From Opitutia bacterium UBA4654 (GTDB lineage Bacteria; Verrucomicrobiota; Verrucomicrobiia; Opitutales; Intestinicryptomonadaceae): 21,365 nt of DNA. Under the pieces are notes generated by a model. That model searched no databases. It saw nothing but the letters and a program-made list of their open reading frames with translations, and was not told where the DNA came from. A program made the position numbers and the translations under genes. This document shows positions 1 to 11,112 of this stretch, one piece after another; position 1 is the stretch's first letter, and every line of letters starts with the position of its first letter. The stretch spans positions 1 to 21,365 of the forward strand of contig DHMA01000095.1 of assembly GCA_002405555.1 (NCBI GenBank), written 5' to 3'.

Positions 1-1223
1 ACATCATCTTCTTCTGGGTAGCCAGAATGATTATGGCGGGCTTGGAATTCCTCGACGGCGTGCCGAGCGAGAGAATCCCCTTCAAAAACGTCTATTTCAC
101 GGGCATTATCCGCGACATGCAGGGACGCAAAATGTCGAAGAGCTTGGGCAACTCGCCCGACCCGCTCGACATCATCGCCCGCTACGGCGCGGACGGCCTG
201 CGCTTCGGCGTCATGAACTGCGCTCCGCAGGGGCAGGACATTCTGTTTAGCGAAGAGCGCGTGGAACTCGGCAGAAACTTCTGCAACAAACTTTGGAACG
301 CGTGCAGATTCAGGCAGATGTCGGGCGGCGCGGGCGACAACTCGTCGCTTAAAGCAATCGCCGACAGAATCGACGTCTCGAAGCTCGACTCCGACGACCA
401 CGCAATTCTCGCAAACCTCGTCAAATGCGCCGAAACCGTCGCGAAAGACTACGGCGTCTACCAGTTCAACGCAATCACGCAAAGCCTTTACGCGTTCTTC
501 TGGAACGACTTCTGCGGCTGGTATTTGGAGGTCTCCAAGTCGCGCCTCGCCGACGAATCGGCGCGGGGCACGGTGCTCGCCGTTCAGGATTTGTGCCTGC
601 GCCAGACACTGCTTTTGCTCCACCCCTTCATGCCGTTCATCACCGAGGAACTCTGGCACTCGATGGGCTTCGGAGGCGCGGGAGAGTTTATCCAAAACGT
701 CTCGCCCGACTTCGCCGACGAGCTTGCCGAACTCGGCATTTCAATAGACGAAAACGCGGCGGCGGACACCGAAAAACTCAAAGATTTGGTCGCAAAATCA
801 CGCGCCCTCAAAGCGCAGTGCAAAGTGGGCACAAAGCGCGATTCGAAAATGTCGATTCTCCCCGCCGACGCCGCAAGCGCGGCAATCTTCGACGCAAACT
901 CCGACAAGCTCAAAAAGCTCGTCGGCGCGGAAAGCTTCGAAAAAACGGCGGCCGAGTGCGACTCGCCCGCGGCGATTACCGCCCTCGGCACGGTCTACCT
1001 CGACATGAGCGGCGACATCGACATGGGCGCGGAAATCGCGCGTCTCGAAAAGGAGCTTGCCAAACTGCGCGGCTTCGAAAAATCGACGGTCGCCCGCCTT
1101 TCGAACGAGGCGTTTACCTCGAAAGCTCCCGCAAAGGTAATCGAGGGCGCAAAGAAACAGCTCGACGACTGCCGCGCGAAAATCGCGGAAATCGAAAAGC
1201 TCTTGAAAGCCTACAAAGCGTAG
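1..1223 (+). CDS. valS: Valyl-tRNA synthetase, C-terminal part (5' end outside window)
   Basis: Charges tRNA-Val with valine in the cytoplasm (class I aminoacyl-tRNA synthetase). The frame is open from the window edge; the first whole codon is at 3, so 406 residues are visible and the Rossmann-fold start with the HIGH motif and most of the editing domain lie upstream. The fragment begins with the FFWVARM segment typical of ValRS. The KMSKS ATP-binding loop is intact at 129-143 (GRKMSKSLGN). The helical anticodon-binding domain follows (LLLLHPFMPFITEELW around 610-660). The last 65 or so residues are charged and heptad-like (EIARLEKELAKL), matching the C-terminal coiled-coil arm that distinguishes ValRS from IleRS and LeuRS. 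The gene ends at TAG and is followed by a strong terminator. Nothing suggests damage; it is partial only because the window begins inside it. Confidence 0.96.
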   Translation, partial: IIFFWVARMIMAGLEFLDGVPSERIPFKNVYFTGIIRDMQGRKMSKSLGNSPDPLDIIARYGADGLRFGVMNCAPQGQDILFSEERVELGRNFCNKLWNACRFRQMSGGAGDNSSLKAIADRIDVSKLDSDDHAILANLVKCAETVAKDYGVYQFNAITQSLYAFFWNDFCGWYLEVSKSRLADESARGTVLAVQDLCLRQTLLLLHPFMPFITEELWHSMGFGGAGEFIQNVSPDFADELAELGISIDENAAADTEKLKDLVAKSRALKAQCKVGTKRDSKMSILPADAASAAIFDANSDKLKKLVGAESFEKTAAECDSPAAITALGTVYLDMSGDIDMGAEIARLEKELAKLRGFEKSTVARLSNEAFTSKAPAKVIEGAKKQLDDCRAKIAEIEKLLKAYKA

Positions 1224-1308
1224 CGCGGATTGCCGCCGCAACGCCTCCCAATCGGCGCGGCAACGCGGCAAACCAAAACCCGCGCGGCAATTTTTCGCGC
1301 AACCAGAC

Positions 1309-1345
1309 AAAAGCCCCGAAAGGAAAACGCCTTTCGGGGCTTTTT
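1309..1345 (+). terminator. Rho-independent terminator after valS
   Basis: A perfect 13-bp stem, AAGCCCCGAAAGG (1311-1323) against CCTTTCGGGGCTT (1330-1342), has a 6-base loop and is followed by a T run. The A run on the left side means it could also stop leftward transcription that has passed the PEP-CTERM gene terminator. Confidence 0.9.
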
Positions 1346-1415
1346 GCGCATTCAAACTCGCATTTCTTCCCGTCGCACGGGGAGGGGCGGGCTTATTCAC
1401 CCACTCGCAGACGGC

Positions 1416-1442
1416 ACAAAAAAAGCCCGCAGGCGCGGGCTT
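1416..1442 (-). terminator. Rho-independent terminator of the PEP-CTERM gene
   Basis: An 8-bp stem (AAGCCCGC 1423-1430 with GCGGGCTT 1435-1442) has a 4-base loop. Read on the minus strand it is followed by a run of at least seven T. It lies about 20 bp beyond the stop of the leftward gene ending at 1464, so it is assigned to that gene. The roughly 70 bases between this hairpin and the valS terminator hold nothing I can recognise. Confidence 0.85.
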
Positions 1443-1463
1443 GAAAGGGGTTGGAGCTGTCGG

Positions 1464-2312
1464 CTACTTTCTGCGGCGGTAGAGTGCCAAGCCGAGCGCG
1501 AGTGCGCCGAACACCGCCGCGTATGTCGAGGGTTCGGGAATGCTTGCGAGTGTCAGCGTGTTTGTCGCCGCGTCGAGCACGAGGTTTTTCATGATTTCGC
1601 CCGCTTTGTCTTTGAACGTATAGTCTACGCTCTTCGTGGAGTTGGAAACCGTCAGCACGCCGTCGGTAAGCGACAGTCCGCTTGCGCTTCCAAAGCAAAT
1701 TGAGTTTGTGTTGCTGAAATCTTCGAGTACGACATCGATTTTCGACGTGGAATTGATGATGTCGATTCCCTTGAAATTGAGGCTCACGCCGTCGGAAAAT
1801 TTGATTTTCGAGTTGTAGCGGATATCCATTTTATTGAAGCTCTGCGATGCGTCGAGCACCATGTTGCTTCCATTGGCTACCAACATCAGGGTAGTTCCGG
1901 CGTTGCCGTAGGAAAATGCGTTTTCCTTTCTGATGGTAAGCGTGCCGCCCCAGACGACGACTTTCGCCATTTTTACGTCTCCGACAATTCTGTTGACCGT
2001 CATCGACGCGCCGTTCCTTATGCTCACCCCCGAATTTTCGGGCGTGATGTTCAGGCCGCCGTTATATTCAATTAATAGCGACGTGTTTTCTTTCAAATCT
2101 ATTGCGTATCCCGATGTTGTCGATGTCAGCAGAGCCTCGGGGCCCGAGATTTTCAGTTGCACGTTTTTGCCGTCGAGGCTGCTGACAATCAACTGCGAAT
2201 TGACGGTTTCGGGGGCGTTAATCTCAGTGGATGCCGTGATGGGCGATTCCAGCGCGGCGAAGGTCGAGGCGGAGAATGCCGCCGCGAGCAGAGCGGATAT
2301 ATATTTTTTCAT
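1464..2312 (-). CDS. Secreted PEP-CTERM-anchored protein, function unknown
   Basis: An exported surface or matrix protein of 282 residues. Residues 1-19 form a Sec signal peptide (MKKYISALLAAAF, likely cut after STFA). The C-terminal 25 residues are a textbook PEP-CTERM sorting signal: IPEPS at 258-262, a hydrophobic helix, then a terminal RRRK. This signal is normally recognised and cleaved by an exosortase (EpsH/XrtA-like family) in bacteria that make exopolysaccharide. The body (20-257) is rich in Ser, Thr, Asn, Val and Ile, with short recurring strands such as SKIKFSDGVSLNFKG, which suggests a small beta-helix or beta-sandwich as in autotransporter-like passengers; no catalytic motif is visible. 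Codon use is more A/T-rich than its neighbours, as is common for fast-evolving secreted proteins. No exosortase is in the window. It stands alone as a transcription unit, with its own upstream promoter and terminator. Signal and anchor are seen directly; the fold is inferred. Confidence 0.9.
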   Translation of the reverse strand: MKKYISALLAAAFSASTFAALESPITASTEINAPETVNSQLIVSSLDGKNVQLKISGPEALLTSTTSGYAIDLKENTSLLIEYNGGLNITPENSGVSIRNGASMTVNRIVGDVKMAKVVVWGGTLTIRKENAFSYGNAGTTLMLVANGSNMVLDASQSFNKMDIRYNSKIKFSDGVSLNFKGIDIINSTSKIDVVLEDFSNTNSICFGSASGLSLTDGVLTVSNSTKSVDYTFKDKAGEIMKNLVLDAATNTLTLASIPEPSTYAAVFGALALGLALYRRRK

Positions 2313-2341
2313 ATGTGTTTTTTTAGGTTAAAAGAATGGCA

Positions 2342-2373
2342 ATTATAAATGGCGTGTGGTTGTGAATTGTCAA
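2342..2373 (-). promoter_or_regulatory. Candidate sigma70-type promoter for the PEP-CTERM gene
   Basis: On the minus strand a perfect TTGACA (2373-2368) precedes an A/T-rich -10 area. TTTATA (2349-2344) gives an 18-bp spacer; TATAAT (2347-2342) matches better but the spacer is 20 bp. The start codon at 2312 would give a leader of about 25 bases. No clear Shine-Dalgarno sequence precedes the ATG. Confidence 0.6.
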
Positions 2374-2423
2374 GGATTTTGCGTGCGGAGTTCTCGCGGT
2401 TTTTGATTTCGCGCTTTCTTTGC

Positions 2424-2452
2424 TTGAAAACTGGAAAGTCCGCCGCTAATTT
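2424..2452 (+). promoter_or_regulatory. Candidate promoter for ppk1
   Basis: TTGAAA (2424-2429), a 17-bp spacer, then TAATTT (2447-2452) lie 25 bp before the ppk1 start codon, which would give a leader of about 20 bases. With the leftward promoter this makes 2313-2477 a divergent regulatory region. The assignment rests on motif match and spacing only. Confidence 0.5.
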
Positions 2453-2477
2453 TCCGAAAAAACAATAAAAACATTTC

Positions 2478-4538
2478 ATGTCGAAAGAAGCCGAACCAAA
2501 ATATTTCAACCGCGAGCTTAGCTGGCTTGCGTTCAACCGCAGAGTTCTGAACCTCTGCACAGAGCCGAGTTTCCCGATTCTCGAACGCATGCGCTTTCTC
2601 TCGATTGTAAGCAGCAATCTCGACGAATTTTTCGAAATCCGCGTTGCGGGTTTGGAGCAGCAGCTTGAATCGGGCGTGCTCGACGTCGGCTTCGACGGGC
2701 TTGGCCCGCGCGAGCAGCTGCGCCGAATCAGCGTAATCACCGCCGCAATGACCGTCGACGAATACTCGTGCTGGACCGACAACCTCGTTCCCGCGCTTCG
2801 CAAGGAGAAGATATTTTTCAAAACCCCGCGCGAGTGCACCGCCGCCGAAAAGGAATGGCTCAGAAAGTATTTCGAAGACGACGTCTACCCCGCGCTCACG
2901 CCGCTTGCCGTAGACCCCGCCCACCCCTTTCCGCACCTGCGCAACAAGGGTCTTTATGTATTGCTTTCGATAGCGAACGCGTCGGTCAAGCGCGCACCGA
3001 GCGACATTGCAATCGTGCCCGTGCCGCCGATACTCTCGCGCGTAATCAGAATGGAGAGCAGGAATCCCGACGAGTACCACTTGGTGTATTTAAGCGACAC
3101 TATAAAGTACTACGCCGAGCAGCTTTTCCCGGGATACAAAGTGCGCAATTCGGCGATATTTCGAATCACGCGAAACTCCGACCTGTACATCGACGAGGAG
3201 GAAACCGAAAACCTTTTGCAGACCATCGAAAACGAGCTTCACAACCGCCGCAAGGGCGCGGCCGTAAGGCTCGAAATAGAGGACTGCGTGTCGGACTCCG
3301 CCCTGAAAACGCTTGTGGACGCGCTCGACATCGACGAAAGCTTCATCTACCGCATTCCCGCAAGCCCGCTGAATTTGGCGCGGCTGTCGGTCGCCTACGA
3401 CATGGTTGACCGCCCCGACCTCAAATTCCCGCCCTACCGCCCGTCGATTCCCGACGAGTTCAGAAATTGCGACGACTATTTTTCTGTAATCCGCCAAAAA
3501 GACAGGCTTTTGCACCACCCCTACGAGAGCTTTTCGCCCGTCGAAGAGTTCATCTCCAAGGCGGCGCGCGACCCCGACGTTTTGGCAATCAAGCTTACCC
3601 TCTACCGCACAAGCCAAGGCTCGCCCATTGTCAAGGCGTTGAAGGAGGCGGCAACCAACGGCAAGCAGGTAACGGTGCTTGTCGAGCTTAAAGCGCGTTT
3701 CGACGAGGAAAACAACATTCAGTGGGCGCGCGAGCTTGAAGAGCGCGGCGTGCACGTCGTGTACGGAATAGTCGGCTTCAAGACGCACTGCAAGACATGC
3801 CTTATCGTCCGAAGGGAGGAGGGCGGCGCGTTGCGCAGATACGTCCACCTGGGCACGGGCAACTACAATTCGAAAACCGCAAAAATCTACACAGACCTCT
3901 CGTTTTTCAGCGCGAGGGAGGATCTGTCGGCGGAGGTCGCAAACCTATTCAACACGCTCACGGGCAAAGTGTCCGAACCCAAGTTCGACAAGCTCATGGT
4001 AGCCCCGTTCTGCTTCCATTCCAAGTTTCTCGACCTCGTGCGGCGCGAGACCGAAAACGCAAAGGCGGGCAAAAAGGCGCGGATAATAATAAAGGTAAAT
4101 TCCGTCGTTGAGCAGTCGTCAATCGACGCGCTCTACGAGGCGTCCCGCGCGGGCGTGAAAATAGACATGATTGTCCGCGGCATCTGCGCGCTCGTTCCGG
4201 GGGTTAAGGGCATGAGCGAAAACATTACAGTCAAGAGCATAGTGGGCGTCTATTTGGAGCACAGCCGCATCTACTATTTCGAAAACGGAGGCTCGCCAAT
4301 CGTCTACGCGGGCAGCGGCGACATCATGACCCGCAACATGTTCAAGCGCATAGAGTGCCTGTTCCCGATTGAAGACCCCGACATCAAGGCGAGGATTGTC
4401 GGCGACATTCTGCCCGCAATGCTCAAAGACAACCAGTTTTCGAGCGTCCTGCACCCCAACGGCGCGTACTACAAATCGGCGGACATGAAGAGCGCGGAAC
4501 AGTTTTCGTGCCAGCGTTATTTCATGTCGCAGGAATAG
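2478..4538 (+). CDS. ppk: Polyphosphate kinase 1
   Basis: Makes inorganic polyphosphate from ATP, reversibly, through a phospho-histidine intermediate; usually membrane-associated. The 686-residue length matches the E. coli enzyme (688). Domains in order are the N domain (about 5-110), the head domain (about 120-310) and two phospholipase-D-like C1 and C2 domains (about 315-500 and 505-680). Both active-site histidines of the family are present: H437 in FKTHCK (aligned with E. coli H435, the phosphorylated one) and H595 in LEHSR (aligned with H592). The YVHLGTGNYN motif follows H437. One divergence: the stretch usually read as SSADWM.RN is GSGDIMTRN here. The start at 2478 fits the family N-terminus (YFNRELSWLAFNRRVL), but no Shine-Dalgarno sequence is visible; the leader is A-rich. 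The next gene follows after 45 bp on the same strand and may be co-transcribed. Polyphosphate links to phosphate storage and stress; no pho-type regulator or exopolyphosphatase gene lies nearby. Confidence 0.97.
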   Translation: MSKEAEPKYFNRELSWLAFNRRVLNLCTEPSFPILERMRFLSIVSSNLDEFFEIRVAGLEQQLESGVLDVGFDGLGPREQLRRISVITAAMTVDEYSCWTDNLVPALRKEKIFFKTPRECTAAEKEWLRKYFEDDVYPALTPLAVDPAHPFPHLRNKGLYVLLSIANASVKRAPSDIAIVPVPPILSRVIRMESRNPDEYHLVYLSDTIKYYAEQLFPGYKVRNSAIFRITRNSDLYIDEEETENLLQTIENELHNRRKGAAVRLEIEDCVSDSALKTLVDALDIDESFIYRIPASPLNLARLSVAYDMVDRPDLKFPPYRPSIPDEFRNCDDYFSVIRQKDRLLHHPYESFSPVEEFISKAARDPDVLAIKLTLYRTSQGSPIVKALKEAATNGKQVTVLVELKARFDEENNIQWARELEERGVHVVYGIVGFKTHCKTCLIVRREEGGALRRYVHLGTGNYNSKTAKIYTDLSFFSAREDLSAEVANLFNTLTGKVSEPKFDKLMVAPFCFHSKFLDLVRRETENAKAGKKARIIIKVNSVVEQSSIDALYEASRAGVKIDMIVRGICALVPGVKGMSENITVKSIVGVYLEHSRIYYFENGGSPIVYAGSGDIMTRNMFKRIECLFPIEDPDIKARIVGDILPAMLKDNQFSSVLHPNGAYYKSADMKSAEQFSCQRYFMSQE

Positions 4539-4583
4539 CGCGGGCGCGGATTTTCCGACACACAACAAACACACGGGAGAATT

Positions 4584-6488
4584 ATGGACAGAAGGAATTT
4601 CATTAAAACCGCTGCGGGAGCAACGGCGGGGCTTGCCGCGCTTTCGGGCTTCGGCTGCATGTCGAAAGGCGGGCGGAAACCCGCCGATGAGGGCGCGTCG
4701 GACGCCGAATTTTACGCGCGGTGCGAGTCTCTTTTGGAGACTTGGGGCAAGTCTCTGCTCGACCTCCAAATAAAAAGCGGCGGGCACGCGGGGGCTATAA
4801 AGTGCCCCGCCTGCGACATTCTCCACGGGCGCGTGGGCGACGCCGAATATCCGTTTTTGTATCTCGCAAAAAAGCTCGGCGATTCGCGCTATTCCGACGC
4901 CGCCGAGGGGCTGTTCAACTGGCAGGAGAAATTCATGTCGAACCCCGACGGCTCGTGGCGCAACGATTTCCGCAACTCGTGGCGCGGAATCACGGCGTTC
5001 CGATGCATGGCGATGGCGGAGTCGATTTCGAAATACTCCGATATAATAGAGCCTAAGCATCTGAAAAAAATGCGCGACCGCCTCTACAAGGCGGGCGATT
5101 TCATGTACGGCTATCCGTGGCTGGGAAAGCCGAACGCAAACTACGTCATAGGGGCGGCGTATTCGCTCGCGCTCGTGGGGCATGTGCTCGACGTGGAGCG
5201 TTTCCGCCAGCGCGGCGACTACTACGCGGGCGCGTTCAAACGCCTTGTGTCGGAGCGCGACAAGCTCGTCTTCGGCGAAATCCACCCGCTCGGACGCGAG
5301 AGCGCAAAAGGCTTGAAGGGAATAGACATCGGCTACAACATCGCCGAGACCCTGCCGCTAATCGAGGCGTACTCAAAGCTTGTCGGCAACGCGGAACTGC
5401 GCGACTACGTTTCGGAAGTCGCCGCCGCCCACTTGGAGTTCGTTCTCCCCGACGGCGCAATAGACGGAAGCTTCTGCACCCGAAGCTTCAAATGGTCGTA
5501 CTGGGGCAGCAGAACCTCCGACGGCTGCGTGGCGATGTTCGAAAGCCTTGCCGACAGGGACGCGCGTTTCCTCCGCGCCGCCTCCGCCAACCTGCGCCTG
5601 CTGGAACGGTGCACTGCCGACGGGCTTCTCGCGGGCGGCTTGCACTACGCTTCGCACGGGGTCAAGCCGTGCATACACCATTCTTTCGTGCAGATGAAGG
5701 GGCTTGCCGACATTCTGACGCGCCCGCATGCGAAACCCGCGGGCGACCCCGCCGCGCCGCTCCCGCGCGAAGAGATTTACGGCGTGAAGTATTTTGCCGA
5801 CGTTGACACGTCGCTTGTGTCGGTCGGCGACTGGCGGGCGACGATAAGCGCCTACGATTCCGTCTACTACCCCAAGACGCCGCAGGGACACCCGACGGGC
5901 GGCACGCTTTCGCTGCTCTGGAATTCGAAAGTCGGCGCGGTCTCGGCGTCGAGCATGACCGAATACGCGCTTTTCGAAATAGACAACATGCAGCCAGAAA
6001 CGGACGCAAGCTTTGCGAGCCTTACTCCGCGAATCGAGACGGTGGAGGACGGCGTTTCTTATTCGTCGGACAAATGTCTTGCATGCAAAATTTCGTCGAA
6101 AGGCGGACGCCGCGCGGCGGAGGTTTCGGGCGCGGGCGCGCTTGTGGACATCCGCCAGAACGCGCCGAAATCGGGGGTTGCGGAGTGCGAAATGCGCTAC
6201 GGGTTCTCGCCCGACTGCGCGGAGCTTTCGTTCTCGTGCGCGGCTTCGGCGAAGTCGCCGCGCATAATAGTGCCGATAATCTGCTCTTCGGCGGATTCGT
6301 ACAAAATGGTTTCGGCAAACTGCGCCGAGATTTACAGGGACGGGCACACCGTCAAGGTGGAAGCCGACAAACCTCTGAAAATTTCCGACACCCCGAACGG
6401 GCGCATCTTCAACCATGTGTGCGGCTTCGAGGCGGTTCCGCTCTACGCCGACGCGCATTCGCTGCGCCTGCGCATTTCGGTCTCGTAG
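4584..6488 (+). CDS. Tat-exported protein resembling (alpha/alpha)-barrel polysaccharide lyases
   Basis: A 634-residue protein exported folded by the Tat pathway: RRNFIK at 3-8 is a Tat motif, followed by an Ala/Gly-rich hydrophobic stretch. C25 (GFGC) could be a lipidation site, but the preceding residues fit the lipobox poorly. Residues about 40-390 look helical, with repeated W/Y-rich segments as in (alpha/alpha) toroids of heparinase II/III-like, alginate-lyase-like or glycosidase families. Points to note are KCPACDILHGR (C74, C77, H81), NANYVIGAAY (N184, N186, Y187) and an H-rich segment with H354, H358, H365 and H366. Residues about 400-634 are strand-rich and may be a beta-sandwich. 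I cannot name a family securely, and the catalytic residues are a guess. A GGGAG ribosome site (4575-4579) supports the start. It follows ppk1 by 45 bp with no terminator between. No transporter, sulfatase or other polysaccharide-utilisation gene is adjacent. Confidence 0.75.
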   Translation: MDRRNFIKTAAGATAGLAALSGFGCMSKGGRKPADEGASDAEFYARCESLLETWGKSLLDLQIKSGGHAGAIKCPACDILHGRVGDAEYPFLYLAKKLGDSRYSDAAEGLFNWQEKFMSNPDGSWRNDFRNSWRGITAFRCMAMAESISKYSDIIEPKHLKKMRDRLYKAGDFMYGYPWLGKPNANYVIGAAYSLALVGHVLDVERFRQRGDYYAGAFKRLVSERDKLVFGEIHPLGRESAKGLKGIDIGYNIAETLPLIEAYSKLVGNAELRDYVSEVAAAHLEFVLPDGAIDGSFCTRSFKWSYWGSRTSDGCVAMFESLADRDARFLRAASANLRLLERCTADGLLAGGLHYASHGVKPCIHHSFVQMKGLADILTRPHAKPAGDPAAPLPREEIYGVKYFADVDTSLVSVGDWRATISAYDSVYYPKTPQGHPTGGTLSLLWNSKVGAVSASSMTEYALFEIDNMQPETDASFASLTPRIETVEDGVSYSSDKCLACKISSKGGRRAAEVSGAGALVDIRQNAPKSGVAECEMRYGFSPDCAELSFSCAASAKSPRIIVPIICSSADSYKMVSANCAEIYRDGHTVKVEADKPLKISDTPNGRIFNHVCGFEAVPLYADAHSLRLRISVS

Positions 6489-6635
6489 GCGCGGGAGAAG
6501 GGGGCGCGGCGGCAAACCCGCGCCGCCGTATCGTCGGGGTCTTGCTTTTTTGCTTGCGTGGCGGCGTCGCGCGTGTAGGATTTGCGGGATTTTTTATATA
6601 GGCGGATTGTAGCCGCAAAAAATTTTACACAAATT

Positions 6636-9893
<3,258 letters not shown>

Positions 9894-9923
9894 AAATTTC
9901 CTTTTTTGCCGATATAAAAAGCC

Positions 9924-10331
9924 ATGGGAATGCGGAATTTTCAGAAGACGCTCGAATCCATTTTGAGGGACGACAAACGCTACGGCGTGGGCGCGTACGT
10001 CTTTGTGCGCATGGCGTTGGACTTCACCGTCAAACGCGTCTGCGCGGAAGACCCCTCCCGAACCGAACGCCACGTCTCGGCGGCGGAGCTGTTGGAGGGC
10101 GTCAGGGATTTCGCGCTCGAAACTTTCGGGCCGATGGCGATGACGCTCTTCGAAGAGTGGGGCGTGCGCTCGACGGAGGATATCGGGCAGATAGTTTTCA
10201 ACATGGTGCGCGCGCAGGCGCTGCGCAAAACCGACGAGGATAAATTGGAGGACTTCGCGGACGGCTTCGATTTCCGCGAGGCGTTCGTCGCGCCTTTCCT
10301 GCCCGCAAAAAAGGGTCGGCGCATAGGCTGA
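9924..10331 (+). CDS. Minf_1886-family conserved protein of unknown function
   Basis: A 135-residue soluble protein with no signal peptide or membrane segment. I recognise it as the uncharacterised family named after Methylacidiphilum Minf_1886, found mostly in Verrucomicrobia and Planctomycetes. Features are an N-terminal DDKRYGVGAYVFVRMALDFT segment, a central helical part (SAAELLEGVRDFALETFGPMA) and the TLFEEWGVRSTEDIGQIVFNMV segment, which are the conserved blocks as I recall them. The tail is acidic and then basic (PAKKGRRIG). No catalytic residue is obvious. It lies 30 bp after carB and 37 bp before sufC on the same strand, so it may be transcribed with either. Two start codons are possible, 9924 and 9930 (M-G-M-R); neither has a clear ribosome site. 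Family membership is from memory of the motifs and no search was possible. Confidence 0.82.
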   Translation: MGMRNFQKTLESILRDDKRYGVGAYVFVRMALDFTVKRVCAEDPSRTERHVSAAELLEGVRDFALETFGPMAMTLFEEWGVRSTEDIGQIVFNMVRAQALRKTDEDKLEDFADGFDFREAFVAPFLPAKKGRRIG

Positions 10332-10368
10332 ACGCGGAGGGGAATCCTTTTAGAAAAGAAGATGTAAA

Positions 10369-11112
10369 ATGACCGGTTTGGAAATCAAAAATTTGGTTGT
10401 GCGCGTGGGCGACAGAAACGTAGTGGACGGAATGAACCTGACCGTTCCCGCGGGGGAAGTCCACGCGATAATGGGGCCAAACGGAACGGGCAAAACAAGC
10501 CTTTCCAAGGCGATTGCCGGACACCCCGACTACAAAATCTGCTCAGGCGAAGTGCTGCTCAACGGCGAAAACATCGTGGGGCTTCCGCCCGACGAAATAG
10601 CGCGCAAGGGTTTTTTCCTCGCGTTCCAGTACCCCGTTTCGATTCCCGGTGTGAGCATTGCAAACTTCATTCGCGCGTGCCTGAACGCGCGTCTGCCCGA
10701 GGGCGAAACGGTCAACCCCGTGGAATTCTACAAAAAGCTCTACGCAAAAATGGACGAGCTTAAAATGCCGCGCTCGTTCACTTCGAGAAGCGTCAACGAC
10801 GGTTTCAGCGGCGGCGAGAAAAAACGCTGCGACATTCTCCAAATGCTCATGCTCGAACCGAGCTTCGCGATTCTCGACGAAACCGACAGCGGGCTTGACA
10901 TCGACGCCCTGCGAATCGTCTCCGAGGGCGTCAACACCGCGCGCGGGGCGAACATCGGAATGCTGCTTATCACCCACTATCACAGGCTGCTTGAATATAT
11001 CAAGCCCGACAGGGTGCACGTCATGAGCGGCGGCAGAATCGTCAAAAGCGGCGGCGCGGAACTTGCGCTCGAATTGGAGCAAAAGGGATACGACTGGTTG
11101 AAGGACATTTAA
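10369..11112 (+). CDS. sufC: SUF iron-sulphur cluster assembly ATPase
   Basis: The ABC-type ATPase of the SufBCD scaffold complex, cytosolic, which uses ATP to drive cluster assembly on SufB/SufD. The 247-residue length is normal (E. coli 248). Motifs are Walker A GPNGTGKTS at 36-44, the Q-loop region FLAFQYP, the SufC-type signature FSGGEKKRCDILQ from 146, Walker B with the catalytic acid at D170-E171 (AILDETDSGLDID, highly typical of SufC) and the switch histidine H203 (ITHYHRLLEYI). It has no membrane partner, consistent with Suf rather than transport. The gene opens the sufCBD block. Upstream bases (AGAAGATG) give only a weak ribosome site. sufB starts at the base after its stop codon. 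Confidence 0.96.
   Translation: MTGLEIKNLVVRVGDRNVVDGMNLTVPAGEVHAIMGPNGTGKTSLSKAIAGHPDYKICSGEVLLNGENIVGLPPDEIARKGFFLAFQYPVSIPGVSIANFIRACLNARLPEGETVNPVEFYKKLYAKMDELKMPRSFTSRSVNDGFSGGEKKRCDILQMLMLEPSFAILDETDSGLDIDALRIVSEGVNTARGANIGMLLITHYHRLLEYIKPDRVHVMSGGRIVKSGGAELALELEQKGYDWLKDI

Noticed and set aside
1346..1415. A small RNA or short gene between the two convergent terminators after valS
   Set aside because: No promoter-like boxes and no start codon with a plausible frame; it is only a spacer.
4119..6515. Long minus-strand frames opposite ppk1 and the Tat protein (4119-5285 and 5373-6515)
   Set aside because: Both lie antisense to better-supported genes with signal peptide or active-site motifs; no independent coding evidence.
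6503..6524. A 7-bp all-GC inverted repeat after the Tat protein gene (GGCGCGG/CCGCGCC)
   Set aside because: The nearest T run is about 20 bases downstream, so it is not a convincing intrinsic terminator; chance pairing is likely in such GC-rich sequence.
6582..6635. An 18-residue N-terminal extension of CarB
   Set aside because: The family N-terminus begins at the ATG at 6636. The extra residues (MRDFLYRRIVAAK) come from the A/T-rich leader and are not family-like.
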